Assembly (NCBI GenBank): GCA_022605955.1
Contig: JAKCOZ010000260.1
Coordinates: 186,001 to 250,000 of the forward strand
DNA from: Rallus limicola
Lineage: Eukaryota; Chordata; Aves; Gruiformes; Rallidae
Direction: 5' to 3'
Length of the DNA stretch: 64,000 bases
Shown one piece after another: positions 24,925 through 34,334 of this stretch (positions within the stretch are counted from its first letter, which is position 1; every line of letters starts with the position of its first letter). Position numbers and translations under genes: made by a program. The notes beneath the pieces are model-generated. The model was given only the letters and a program-made list of their open reading frames with translations, searched no databases and had not been told where the DNA came from.

Positions 24925-25364
24925 CCCCCATCCCATCCCATCCCATCCCATCCCATCCCATCCCATCCCATCCCATCCCCTGCCATCCCCATCCTCATCC
25001 CCATCCCATCCCCATCCTCATCCCTATCCCAGCCCTATTCCCATCACCACCCCCATCCTCATCCCCATCCCCTCCCATCCCATCCCCATCCCATACCATT
25101 CCCATCCCTATCCAATCCCCATCCCATCCCATTCCCATCCCCATCCAATCCCCATCCCAGCACCATCCCCATCACCCTCCCCATCCCTATCCCATCCCAT
25201 CTCCAACCTATCCCATCCCATCTCCATCCCATTTCATCCCATCCCATCTCCATCCCATTTCATCCCATCCCATCTCCATCCCATTTCATCCCATCCCATC
25301 TCCATTCCATCTCCATTCCATCTCCATCCCATCACATCCCCATCCCCATCCCCTCCCCTCCCCT
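24925..25364 (+). repeat. (CCCAT)n satellite-like array
   Basis: About 440 bp of CCCAT/CCCATCCCCAT units, purest at 24928-24978 and degenerate afterwards, ending in a T run. The complementary strand is (GGGAT)n with many closely spaced GGG runs, so G-quadruplex formation is plausible. The block C copy (59399-59580) is much shorter. Confidence 0.9.
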
Positions 25365-25586
25365 TTTTTTTTTTTACCCCAAGCTCAGAGCCGTGAGGTC
25401 AGAGCAGCGAGCCAGAGCTCAGCTACCCAGCAGCACCGCGCTCAGGCGCTCTTCCTCCCCCTCCCCTTTTTCTGTGGGGTATTTTGTGTTTCCCTTTTTT
25501 AGATACATTTTTCATTCGGGGCTTTTCCTGCATTTTCTGGGCTCTGTTCTCTCAGAAGAAAGTAAATCTCATCTTTTTAATTACAG

Positions 25587-25652
25587 ATTGGCAGTGATGA
25601 TCTCCTGGACAGCACAGGAGATGCAGCCAGTGCCTTTTTTGAAGGTGCTGGG
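25587..25652 (+). pseudogene. BICRA (GLTSCR1)-like short exon
   Basis: A 66-nt exon between ttttaattacag and GTATGT encodes 22 residues, including SDDLLDSTGDAASAFFEGAG. By family knowledge this matches the N-terminal region of BICRA (BRD4-interacting subunit of the non-canonical BAF chromatin-remodelling complex), directly before its LHxQE segment. The exon is in phase with the next BICRA-like exon at 26242. No exon for the extreme N-terminus of BICRA is visible in the ~240 bp upstream, where the (CCCAT)n array ends, so the gene is truncated here. Marked as pseudogene/fragment, but splice sites are intact. Confidence 0.7.
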
Positions 25653-26241
25653 GTATGTATTTTTAATTTAGACTTGAGGAATGGTGAATTAGAAACCTTT
25701 CTCTTTATATTTTCCCTCTTCCCCCCCCCCCCCCTTTTTTTCATATTTCCCTCCCCCTTCTTCCTTTCTAATTCCCCAGCTTGTTTTCCATCTGGTTCCC
25801 AGCTCTAGTGAGGGAGAGAGGCAGGATGCAGGGATTTGTTTCCCCACTCCCCGTGTTTCCAGAATAATGGATGGATGTTGCACAACACACAACCCCCAAA
25901 CTTTGATTTTCCCTTTTGATTTTTCCTTTTGCCCCCCGCTTCCCCCTCCAAGCGTTGGGACGTCCTTGTCCTCCCTGGCTTCCAGCTGGTCATTCGAGAG
26001 CCGGTGTCTTGTCTGCTCTCCAAAGGCCGCAGCGCCCCAGGGTTGGGCTCCCCCGGGGATGCCGAAGCACTTTCAGGTCTGGGGGCGAGGGCGCCCATGG
26101 GCCCCTCCCCTCCCCTCCGAGGTGGCTAGTGAAATGTGTCAGGTGAGTTGACTCAAAGTTTCTTTGCACCTGAGCTCAATTCCTTCTCCTCTCTTCTTCT
26201 TCCTTCCTCCTCCCAATGCCGCTGACCGTCCGTCTCCCCAG
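25653..26241. other. Intron between BICRA-like exons
   Basis: Contains homopolymer runs (15-plus C then T at about 25723-25740) and ends with the acceptor CCGTCTCCCCAG. No other feature seen. Confidence 0.5.
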
Positions 26242-26730
26242 CTCCACATGCAAGAGCTCTCTGGAAACCAGCTGAGCACCCAGCAGAGTCCACCTGCCAC
26301 CAGCCTGGACTTTGAGTTTTTGGAGGACTTCTTAGGGTCCCCCTTGGGTGACAGGACCGACCTGCAGAACTGGGACCGGCCTTGTGACATCCTCCAGCAG
26401 AGCCTGCAAGAAGCCAACATCACCCAGCAGATGTTTAAAGCAGAAGCCAAGCTGGACCTGGGCCTCTTCCAGCCTCCCACCCTTCAGCCTGTGGTACAGG
26501 CAGCCACCAACGGCACCCTGCAGAGCTTCTGCAGCGGGGCCGGCCTCATGGGGCTGCAGCAACCCGGCGTCCTGCCTCACCCAGCCTCGGTCCAGCCGTC
26601 GGTAAGAGCCGATGTCTTCAACAACGCCATCAGCGTTCAGCCTTGGCTCCAGCCAGTCGGCAACGGCACCACCCAACCCATCTCTTGCCTCCAGGCTCTG
26701 CCCAGCAGCAGCCCTTGCACCGTCACCCAT
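26242..26730 (+). pseudogene. BICRA (GLTSCR1)-like exon
   Basis: Open frame starting LHMQELSGN after a clean acceptor. Similarity to BICRA continues through LDFEFLEDFLGSP, PCDILQQSLQEANIT, LDLGLFQPPTLQP and ISVQPWLQPVG. After about 26730 the similarity stops and the frame runs on, without a stop, through a CRE and a TATA box into the protamine-like first exon. In BICRA the protein is long (over 1500 residues in mammals). Here only about 185 residues of its N-terminal region are represented by the two exons. It is therefore a truncated duplicate, or the 5' part of a fusion transcript. No internal stop is present across the region, which is unusual for an old pseudogene. Confidence 0.7.
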
Positions 26731-26737
26731 CACACTA

Positions 26738-26776
26738 TGACGTCATCAGGCGTCACGCTCCCTCCCCAGTATAAAT
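26738..26776 (+). promoter_or_regulatory. CRE plus TATA promoter of the protamine-like gene
   Basis: A perfect palindromic CRE (TGACGTCA, 26738-26745), a further CGTCA half-site at 26751-26755 and a TATA box (TATAAAT, 26770-26776) are spaced as in vertebrate protamine promoters, with the CRE roughly 60 bp upstream of the expected start near 26800. In those genes CREM/ACT activates transcription in round spermatids. Assignment is by motif and spacing, not expression data. Confidence 0.75.
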
Positions 26777-26835
26777 TGGGGCATCGCAGCCATGGGGCCA
26801 CCAGAAGCTGCAGACCACCAGGAGCAGCAGGAGCC

Positions 26836-27161
26836 ATGGCCAGGCACCGCCGCAGCCAGAGGAGCCACCAGCGCAGACCCCTCTCAATACGCAGAAGTAG
26901 CACGAGAAGGGAGAGGCTGCGACTTGCCAGAAGGAAGTGGAGACCCACAGGTAGGGGATGGACACAGGGGCCCGTCCCCAGGCGCCGTGGGACAGCGCGG
27001 GGCTGCGGGCGCTGGGCGACGGAAGGGCGGCCGGGCAGCAGGGAGCGGGCCAGGGGACTCACAGGCTCCCTTTTTCCCCAGGGTCCCTCTCCGTCCTAGC
27101 GCAGGAAGGAGAAAGCTCTAGGAAGAGGATGAGGCGCAGGAGGAGGAAGAGGGCCCTGTGA
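26836..27161 (+). CDS. Protamine-like arginine-rich protein, two exons
   Basis: Exon 1 (26836-26950) starts MARHRRSQRSHQRRP, close to the MARYR start of protamines. Exon 2 (27082-27161) ends in RKRMRRRRRKRAL. They are joined by a 131-bp GT-AG intron (gtaggg...ttttccccag) that splits a glycine codon. The predicted product is 64 residues with 23 Arg and 3 Lys, few acidic residues and no Cys. Protamines replace histones and compact DNA in the spermatid nucleus. Start choice: first ATG after the expected transcription start near 26800, in good context (gccATGG). A single small intron in the coding region is typical of mammalian protamine genes, whereas chicken protamine genes are reported intronless. 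An alternative identity is another spermatid basic protein (transition-protein type). The first exon is also in frame with the upstream BICRA-like frame. Confidence 0.72.
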
Positions 27162-27186
27162 GGACGGCGTCCGCACCCTCCCTGTC

Positions 27187-27192
27187 AATAAA
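27187..27192 (+). terminator. Poly(A) signal of the protamine-like gene
   Basis: AATAAA 26 bases after the stop codon, followed by a GT-rich stretch (tgtgtctgag) near 27214. The short 3' UTR fits a compact protamine-type gene. Confidence 0.75.
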
Positions 27193-27215
27193 GACGTGAT
27201 GTCTCCCCTAATACT

Positions 27216-27420
27216 GTGTCTGAGCTGGGGCTGAGGGGCCTGGGCTGCTCTGAGCTGCGCTCTCGGGGACCAGGGCAGAAGCTCTGCTCTTGGGGAGGGC
27301 TCTGTGGGAGAAACCTGCCACACACAGCTCTGGCCCGGGGTCAGGAGGGAAGGACCAGGACACACGTGGGGTCACCACGCTGATGACAACCATGATGATG
27401 GTGGCAGGGAGGCCTGGCAG
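27216..27420 (+). repeat. 3' flank of protamine-like gene, duplicated at 51410-51620
   Basis: Sequence from GGGGCTGAGGGGCCTGGGCT to CATGATGATGGTGGCAGGGA matches 51433-51620 with moderate divergence (GAGAAACCTGCCACAC versus CAGAAACCTGCCACAC, then GTGTCACCA and ATGATGATGGTGGCAGGGAG). No protamine coding sequence is seen at the second site. Confidence 0.6.
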
Positions 27421-28420
27421 GGAGAGAGGGAGAACTCACAAACTGGGAACAGGGAGCCAGAGACAGAAAGAAGCTCCCCAAAGCCCAAAAACCAAAGAAG
27501 CCACAACAAACAAGTAAAAGCACCCACAAACCTCTCTATGTGGACAAGATGCTCACCCTAGCCTAAACTCTGTAGGTTTCATGAGCTCCTTCATCCCACG
27601 TGCCATTAAAGTGAGAAGATCCATTGTGGCTTTGGATGGGGTTTGTTTTCAGTTCTGATTTCTGCCTTCACACAAACGTCAGCTGTGTGGAACAGAACAA
27701 TTCTTCTCCTCCAGCCAGGGTTGTGGTTTGGTTTCTTTTGGTTTTAATCAACCAAACAGCAGACCTGAGCAGTTAAACACGGACAGTGCTTCTCCACGCG
27801 CGAGCACACATCCCCTCCTAAGCCAGACCCTGGGCTCTATCACTTCTGTTCTGACTTAAGAACTCAGGGGCAGTTTCCATGCAGCACAGCAGGCATCTGT
27901 TGTTGAGCTGCCTTTTCTTTGACTTCACACTGAGCTGGGCTGCTCCTTATCTGGTTTTAACATGGGCTTGGGTCCTCTTGACAGAAACCACAACCTCTGA
28001 GCTGTTTGACAGAACCCTGCCATGTCCAATGTTTCTTACCAGGGCCGAGCTGCCTTCTAAATTGAAACAAGGTGTGGACACCTCTTACCAGCAGCTTAAA
28101 TAGTGGCTGAACATCTTTCTGATTAGCTGGACACTGCTGCCAGGGGCTGTGGGCTGCTTTGCAGCCTAAACCGAGCCCTGCAGAACTGCTGACTTGAGCC
28201 AAAGGCATGGAGATGGTTTGGAGTTGTAGAAGCTTTTCATTCACAGCACATTTTCTGCTGCTCATTAGTTTCCTCTTCAGGAGGAATCGGTGTATGGAGC
28301 ACGCTAAGGCTGTAAAGCAGCGGCTCCCTGTACGGCTGAGGTTCCAGCTGGGGTGTTCTCCAGCAGTCACACTTCTTTGCTGCTGCTGTTGTGGCGATGC
28401 GGGGCCGTACGGATCCAGAC
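27421..28420. other. Gap without recognised gene
   Basis: Unique-looking sequence. Short frames at 27957-28370 (minus) and 28207-28467 (plus) have no recognisable family. No repeat seen. Confidence 0.4.
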
Positions 28421-28424
28421 TGGG

Positions 28425-28890
28425 GTTAAGGATTTTATTGACAGGCTGGAAAGGTGGCTCTGGGTGACCCTAATGAGGTTCAACACTGCCAAGTGTCAGG
28501 TGTTGCACTTGGGCCGGAGGAATGCCAGCCATAGATAGAGGCTGGGAGAAGAGCCTCTCTGGAGAGCAGCCCTGCTGAGAAGGACCTGGGTGTCGTGGTG
28601 GGGGAGAAACTTCCCCTGAGCAGTGGTTCTTGCAGCTGGGAAGGGTGATGAGATCCTGGGCTCCCTCAGCAGAGGGGTGGCAGCAGAGACTGGGAGGGGA
28701 TTGTCCCTCTCTGCTCTGACTTCTGGAGGCCCCAGGTGGAGTCCTGTGTCCAGAGCTGGGCCCCAATACAGGAAAGATGTGGGGTTGTTGGAGAGGGCTC
28801 AGAGGAGGCCACAAAGGTGATCATGAGGGCTGGAGCAGCTCCCCACTGGAGAGAGGCTGAGGGAGCTGGGCTGGTTCAGCCTGTGAATCC
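28425..28890 (+). mobile_element. CR1 LINE fragment
   Basis: The plus strand holds the end of CR1 reverse transcriptase (AGGTTCAACACTGCCAAGTG, TGTTGCACTTGGGCCGGAGG, GAGTCCTGTGTCCAGAGCTG, GGCTGAGGGAGCTGGGCTG). Truncated at both ends, with a small deletion near 28615. Confidence 0.9.
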
Positions 28891-29230
28891 ATCTCCCATT
28901 GGCTGGGCCCTGGTCAGCAGCAACTCTGGCCTTGAATTGGCTGATGTTTACAGTCTGGGGCCTGCAGGGAGCTGTAGCTGCTGCTTGCAAAAGCCATCTC
29001 AGCAGCACAGCTGTGCAAAACTGCAACAGATGGCAACGAAGTTACAGCGATTCTGCTGGCACAAGGGCTTCCAGCTCCTCCTGGCTCTTGCCCATGCTGT
29101 GTACAGTGGTGTAGATGCACTTGAGATGGGCTTTTGATTTCACCTTCACACTGACCTGCCACCCCTAGGCTCATCTCTAGTGAGCCTGGTCATATCAACT
29201 CCTTGCCCCTTCCATCCTAGCTCTCGATGA
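28891..29230. repeat. Old dispersed repeat, LTR-like
   Basis: 28905-29010 (TGGTCAGCAGCAACTCTGGC, TTGGCTGATGTTTACAGTCT, GCTTGCAAAAGCCATC) parallels 14095-14200, so it is a further diverged member of that dispersed family. Confidence 0.4.
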
Positions 29231-29268
29231 GCCCCACCAACTCACGAGCAAGACCTTTCTCATCTCCC

Positions 29269-29709
29269 TCAGGACACAGCCTCCTGTTGTGACAGGAACC
29301 CCGATGCCGCCCTCAGCTGCTGTTGTGAAGAGCGAGGCTGTCCCAGGCTCACTACATGACCGGCGGGCACCTTCAGCGGGCAGCGAGAGGACAACATATT
29401 GTGCTGGGGGATGGGAGGATTCCCGAGGTGCACAGCATTTCTGCTGCCTCTCACCCACTGCTGGATGCAGGCCTGGCAGAAGCCATGCCCGCATGGGACC
29501 AGAGCAGCTGGGTCTTGCAGGGGCTCTAAGCGGATGGGGCAAAGGTCCCCTGGGTGGTTGTTACTGGCAGCCGCCAGTGCCATCGCCTCCACTCTCCTGG
29601 ATGGCTCCAGGGCTGCTGCTGGTCTTTCCTGTCTCAGAACAGCTGCTGGTGGGACTTGCTGTCTGGGCTCGCAGGCCGGATCTGCTGGGTGGCGTAGGCC
29701 GCACTCCAA
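29269..29709 (-). CDS. RING-finger protein, first exon
   Basis: The minus strand encodes a C3HC4-type RING start: DLCPIRLEPLQDP, then VPCGHGFCQACIQQW. Cys57, Cys73, His75, Cys78 and Cys81 of the 146-codon frame fit, but the second Cys of the first pair is Arg60 (a single CpG-type change). RING proteins act as E3 ubiquitin ligases. A likely ATG is at 29583 (MALAAASNN). The homologous part ends at a good donor (tgg|gtgaga, 29454), so the rest of the RING should be in a downstream exon at lower coordinates. I could not find one. The upstream CRE at 29900 makes this look like a genuine gene 5' end. The lost Cys argues for decay or a non-catalytic RING. Confidence 0.55.
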   Translation of the reverse strand: MECGLRHPADPACEPRQQVPPAAVLRQERPAAALEPSRRVEAMALAAASNNHPGDLCPIRLEPLQDPAALVPCGHGFCQACIQQWVRGSRNAVHLGNPPIPQHNMLSSRCPLKVPAGHVVSLGQPRSSQQQLRAASGFLSQQEAVS

Positions 29710-29867
29710 GGCCAGGCTTCCTCTAGCAGGCCACAGTGTCCCTTTGGCAGCTGGCAGGTCTCAATCCGGTGTGGTGCCGGGAGAACTCTGGCTCAGCTGC
29801 TGTCTCACAGGACTCAAGAGTCTTGTGTGGTCACCAGGTACCGCTGGTGTCTGTGGGTGCCCACCGG

Positions 29868-29910
29868 AAGTGATGTCACGGGGTGATTGTGACTCCTGGT
29901 GACGTCACAG
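29868..29910 (-). promoter_or_regulatory. CRE-containing promoter of the RING gene
   Basis: A palindromic CRE TGACGTCA at 29900-29907 and a second CRE-like TGATGTCA at about 29872-29879, next to an ETS-type ACTTCCGG core (minus strand, about 29866-29873). They lie roughly 300 bp upstream of the RING ATG. Paired CRE/ETS sites without a TATA box are common in germ-cell promoters. Inference from motifs. Confidence 0.5.
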
Positions 29911-30204
29911 AGCTCCCGTCTCTGTGGACCCAGGAGCTTCCACAGCCTCAGACACAGGCCTTGTGAGGCAAAGCCGTGCAGCAGGGTGCTTCCCGGCAGG
30001 GCCTTTGCTCAGGCCCCGCTTGGGCAGTCCCTGCTGTGGGTGGTGGTTGTGCCAGCATCAGCAGCTGGGATGTACACCCGTGCTGCATCACGAGCGGGTG
30101 TGTGCAGGCCTCACCAACACCCCAGGCCGGCCGCGGCGCTGCCACGCGAGCAAGAAGCTTCGCCCAATGCCCTGTGCTCAGGGCAGCACCGTGCCGGCTC
30201 CTTC
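29911..30204. other. GC-rich flank
   Basis: GC-rich sequence with overlapping frames in all phases. No gene recognised. The duplicated block starts at its right end. Confidence 0.4.
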
Positions 30205-30741
30205 AGCCTGCAACTGCCTGCAAACTCAGACAACTGTGTGTAGGACAGGACCTAAAAGGGGTTAAATAGACAAACCCTGGGAGATTGAAAACAACACAGG
30301 AGCTAGCTGATAAAGGATGAAAGATTACGGGAAGACTAGCCCTTCTGACACTAGGCAAGGGTAAGGGGAACTGGTTAGCCTTGAAGGGGGAGCAAGAGAA
30401 GTCTCAAAAAACAAAACCAGAATGCGTACATAGGTTGTGCTGCTAGGCTTGAGCTGCTTTTTTCTAACAATGTTCCTAAGCGTTTCTAAACCAACCAGCA
30501 AATGACTCATGTAGAATGGCTTTTTACACACCAGTGAAAATAAGGCACACGTGGGCTTTGTCGAGTAGATAAACTTGTGATTTTATACAGTAAATTGTCA
30601 GTAGCTTGCATCAAGCTGTGCTCCACATCTCAATCTCGGCAGTCAGACACACTGGGCAAAGCTCCCTGGTAAGTGGCAGTTCCAGAAAAGGGCTCATAGT
30701 TGAACTAGACTCAAGAGGTGGGGGAAACTGAGCCACCCAGG

Positions 30742-31304
30742 TGTCGTGGTTTCACCCCGGCTGTGGGCTGAGATCCACACAGCTGCCTGCTCCTTAAAGT
30801 AAAAGAGCAGGGGAAGAGGGAAAAGGGGGGGGGGGAAACAAGGGAAGGGGCAAATAACTCCAAAACCAAGAATCTAAGAGGCCCGTGGGTTGGGATAAGG
30901 GTAGTTTACTAAGAGAACAGAAAGATCAAATATAACAATGCTAACAGGACTTTAGAGCAAAAGAATATGAAACTATTGATACACAATGCAGTTTCTCACC
31001 CAACCACACAACTCAGGCCGCACCACCCAGAAATGTCCCGGAACCCGACGGTCCCTCAAGACCCTCGCGTCCCGGCACCGCCCGCCCCCCTTCCTCCTCC
31101 CATCAGCCCCCAGTTATCCTGGACAGGATGTAAATGGCATGGAATACTCTCTTTGGCCCATCTGGGTCACCTGTCCTGGCCTTGACTGACTACAACTAGA
31201 AACATCAGGGTGTTCTCAGCACTGCTTTCATTGTAACTCCCAAACACAGCATTCCATCCGCTGCTACAAATGAAGTTAACTCTATCCTGACTGAAACCAG
31301 GACA
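30742..31304 (-). mobile_element. Solo LTR, TGTCCTGGTTTCA type
   Basis: On the minus strand it starts TGTCCTGGTTTCAGTCAGGA and ends GGGGTGAAACCACGACA, the terminal wording of a common avian endogenous-retrovirus LTR family. About 563 bp. No clear target-site duplication (cccag on one side, gcttg on the other). Confidence 0.75.
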
Positions 31305-31339
31305 GCTTGCCATAACACATACGGCCCCTGTTCAATAAA

Positions 31340-31770
31340 CTCTATGTCCTGTCGACGGAGGGAACACAAGCGCACTCGATGCGAATGATCCGCAAGCTCC
31401 GTTTATTGAATAGTACAGCTGTCTTTTATAATAGTTCTAATTAGCTCATTACATATTGCAAAAGCCAAGCTCACCATTGGTAATTGCTTTTAAGGTCAGT
31501 CCTGCCCTTAATTCCTCATCTGTGGTTAACTGCATCCCCCCTTTCCCACGCCTGTCAAAGAGCCATCCTGTTGTTTGTAACTTGTGTAGCGAAGGGAGGA
31601 ACGTCCTTGCTACATCACCAACTAGATTAGTTGTATACGATGTTTCTCAAATTCCAGCTCGGCCAGCTGGCTTGTGTCTCTGTCGCCCCTGTTAGCTAGC
31701 CATTCCTCCACAACGTCCCTAAGTGTGTCTCTATTGCCATCAGTCTGCTGGTGGCCATTTTAGCATGTGA
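31340..31770 (-). mobile_element. Second LTR, minus strand, fused to pol 3' end
   Basis: Minus-strand poly(A) signal AATAAA near 31406 (gtttattgaat on plus) and LTR-like composition. It is followed at 31780-31920 by the reverse of the integrase C-terminus seen at 36585-36720, so env is missing between them. The copy at 45740-46190 continues into a longer provirus remnant (46330-48700). Confidence 0.6.
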
Positions 31771-32965
31771 ATATTCATATTTCAGAGATGGTTCAAAATG
31801 TCCCACAGCAAAATCCATGGTCCATCGTGGCTGCAGCTGGAACACTTGACTTCAGCTACTGCGATCAGGATCCCATCCTGGTTCATGCAGGCTCGATTTC
31901 TTCTGGGTCCATGGCTTTATCCACATCAGCTCCCATGCTGCCTGAGGCCTGGCCCAGGAGCCTTGGTCCAGTCTTAGAGCTCGGCAGGAGCTCAAGGCAA
32001 GCCCCACTGGATGAAGAGACTGGCCTTATATGTGTGGGCACGGAGAGGAGCGAAAATCTGGTTTGTGGGGGCTTGAAACACAGCTCATGGGGCCAGTCTG
32101 GAGCTCAGAACACAGGCTGGAGTCCTGTTTGTCGGGGCTCCAAGCTTCACTCATTGCTGTCCTGTCACAGTACCCTGCATAGCTGGGTACTGGCAGAGAG
32201 TGGGGGGCTGCAGGGGTGGCTGCTGCAAGGAGCAGCCAGAAGCTGTCTGCAGGCCCCACAGAGCAAACACCAGCCAGCTCAAGGCCTGTGTCCTGCTTCT
32301 GGCTAGGCCAGACTTAACCTCCCCATGCAGCCAGCACTGGGGAGCTGAGTTAGCCTGGCCTAATTCATGACTGCAGAGTCACGGAGTGAGTGGTGGAACC
32401 TGCTCACCCTTCAACAGTCCAGTGTGGCCAGTGAAGAAGTCCCATGGATCTGGAGGCTGTCAGTCGGCCATCGTGGCCTGAATGAAGCCTGTAACCTACT
32501 TGGAGACTCTGGCAGACAGCACCAGAGAGACTAGAGGCAGAGCGCTGGGGCTTTGGAGTCGGGGCTACAGAGGATCCCCAGCTCCTTACACTACCAGAGA
32601 GTGTATTATTATTATTAAAATAATATGCGGACACAAACCAAACGACTTCACGCAGTCACTCAAGATAATGCTTCGTGGGGATTTAAAGAGGTTTGGAATA
32701 AGCCATCAGCCTCACTGCTGGACCCTGGGGCTCCCTCCTGCCCTGGGCACACAGCTGCAGCCAGGCAGGGAAAGGGGGGGCACCGTCACCTGATCCCTGT
32801 GGTGCTTTTGGTCTGGCTGGAGGGCAGATGCCCACCAAAGCCCCTCACACCCTTGCAAAGAACAGGGCAGAGACAGAGGTGGGAAATTACAGCGAGTGGC
32901 TGAGCCAAGAGGCAAGGGTGGAAGTCTGTCTACAGGGACAAAGCCAGCACAAACTGAACCATACA

Positions 32966-33429
32966 TGTACTGACGTACAGAAATCGACTCTGTAACTCGG
33001 AAGTTATAAAGTAGGTGTGTTTATTGCACGCAGATGCATGGGGGATAGCTCCACCACAAGCGTGCATACCTGAAGTAGCAAACCATCCACACATTTAGAC
33101 AACAAAACAATGAATATTCAATTAATGCCTATACATATTCATAACCGGAACCCGCCTACTCTCGCTTCACATGCTAATTAGCTTATCAGTCCTTGGCGCT
33201 TGCGCAGGTCCTTCCCAAGGTCATGGGCAGGGGTCTCCGAAACACGGGCGGTGGTCCTTGGGATGAAGGCCACGGGTCTTCCTCATGATGTACTTTTCAA
33301 CTTTTTGCCTGGAATGGGAGGGTCTTGTTAGTTTGCAGTGTTCTTATCAGTTTGAGCTAACTTACGTCCTTGTAAGGAGGATCATGGACCTAATTACATC
33401 ATCCTGTTCTTCAATTCCTGTTCCCTACA
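32966..33429 (-). mobile_element. Solo LTR-like element (copy 1)
   Basis: Minus strand begins TGTAGGGAACAGG and ends CAGTACA (TG...CA, 464 bp) with AATAAA at 33020-33025. Copy 2 is at about 52709-53172. A third partial piece (33065-33225) is found directly against the right LTR of the young provirus at 44555-44713. No target duplication seen. Confidence 0.5.
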
Positions 33430-34128
33430 GACACTCCCTTGAGATAATACAAGAAAAAAAAGCTGCAGAGCTGCAAAGCTGCAGAATTCCGAAAGGGTGT
33501 CACCTGGGAGCCAGCACCAGATAGATGCAACAAGGATAAGAACTGCAGGGTAGGGATGGCAGGATTATCAAATTCGGAGCATTCAGAGAAAGAAAAACAA
33601 AGAACCAGTTGCAGGCTACCAGCTGGAGAGAGACAAAATAAAAAACTGCAGCAGGGACCTGGACAGGGAGGGACAGAGAAGGGCAGACAAATAGCCTCGG
33701 CCACGGGACACGTCTCTGTGTTTGGGGTCTAATACGTATCTTGGGGCCCTGAATGAGATGGGCAAGGAATGACACGGCACGTATCCGCTCATGTAGGTCT
33801 TGCCTGTGAAGGATGTTACATTAATTGTGGGTGAAGAATACCTGCCAGTGAACTGGGTTCATCCTGGAAGCAAAAGCAGTTGCGAGTAAGGCCTGGAGGT
33901 CCTGAAGCTGTGTATGTAGTGCAGGCCACTTTTGGTAGCTCTGCTTCTTCACAGGGTAGCTTTATGCTCCTGATCCAGAGCAGCCTTTGGAAGTCAAATG
34001 CTGGAGTGGCAGGACTTTTGCACCCATGGCTCGCAGCCTCAGGCCATGCTGTTGGACCGTGGAGTGTCTATGAATGAAGCTTGTGTTGCAGTGAACACTA
34101 ACAAGAATTTCTTTCTTCCACGTGACAG

Positions 34129-34288
34129 CTAAAGCTCCCAGAGGGAGTTCCTGTAGAAGTGGTGGTGGCAAACCTAGTCGATGTTCTTACAGCAGCATAC
34201 ACAGCCCACTTTGTATGTCCTGCAAAGACTTGAGACGCAGATGAGTGCCTGCTACTCTCAACCGGATATTCCTACTCTGTCAGCTCAG
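34129..34288 (+). pseudogene. AKAP1-like exon upstream of the Tudor core (copy 1)
   Basis: Between acceptor cttccacgtgacag and donor CAG|GTAGAA. It encodes [19 protein letters not shown] and, in a shifted frame, [17 protein letters not shown]. Both match the stretch before the Tudor domain of AKAP1, the mitochondrial outer-membrane kinase anchor whose S-AKAP84 isoform is made in spermatids. The two halves are in different frames and a stop (tga) follows AKT, so this exon is broken. Splice sites are kept. Copy 2 has an earlier stop at the same place. Confidence 0.7.
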
Positions 34289-34334
34289 GTAGAAGGCAAG
34301 TAACTCAATTGCTCACACGCTGTTGGCTTGAGAA

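Larger units (their letters stand above)
30205..31926. repeat. Direct duplication 1, copy 1
   Basis: Matches 44720-46327 in the same orientation with few differences (offset about 14515, changing to 14402 after a 113-bp deletion in copy 2). It contains a solo LTR, a second LTR and a sliver of retroviral pol 3' end. It stops abruptly at about 31926, where the second duplication begins. Confidence 0.9.

Noticed and set aside
24907..25671. 254- and 195-codon Pro/His/Ser-rich frames
   Set aside because: Translation of the (CCCAT)n array in different phases.
29899..30269. Three overlapping plus-strand frames near 30 kb
   Set aside because: Open in all phases of a GC-rich stretch; no splice or family support, and they start inside the CRE region of the opposite-strand RING gene.
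30961..31200. Short overlapping plus frames 30967-31189
   Set aside because: Lie inside a solo LTR and recur with it at 45388-45588.
32482..32793. 103-codon frame repeated (163 codons) at 52225-52716
   Set aside because: Retained only because the block was recently duplicated; length differs by a frame change and there is no family resemblance.
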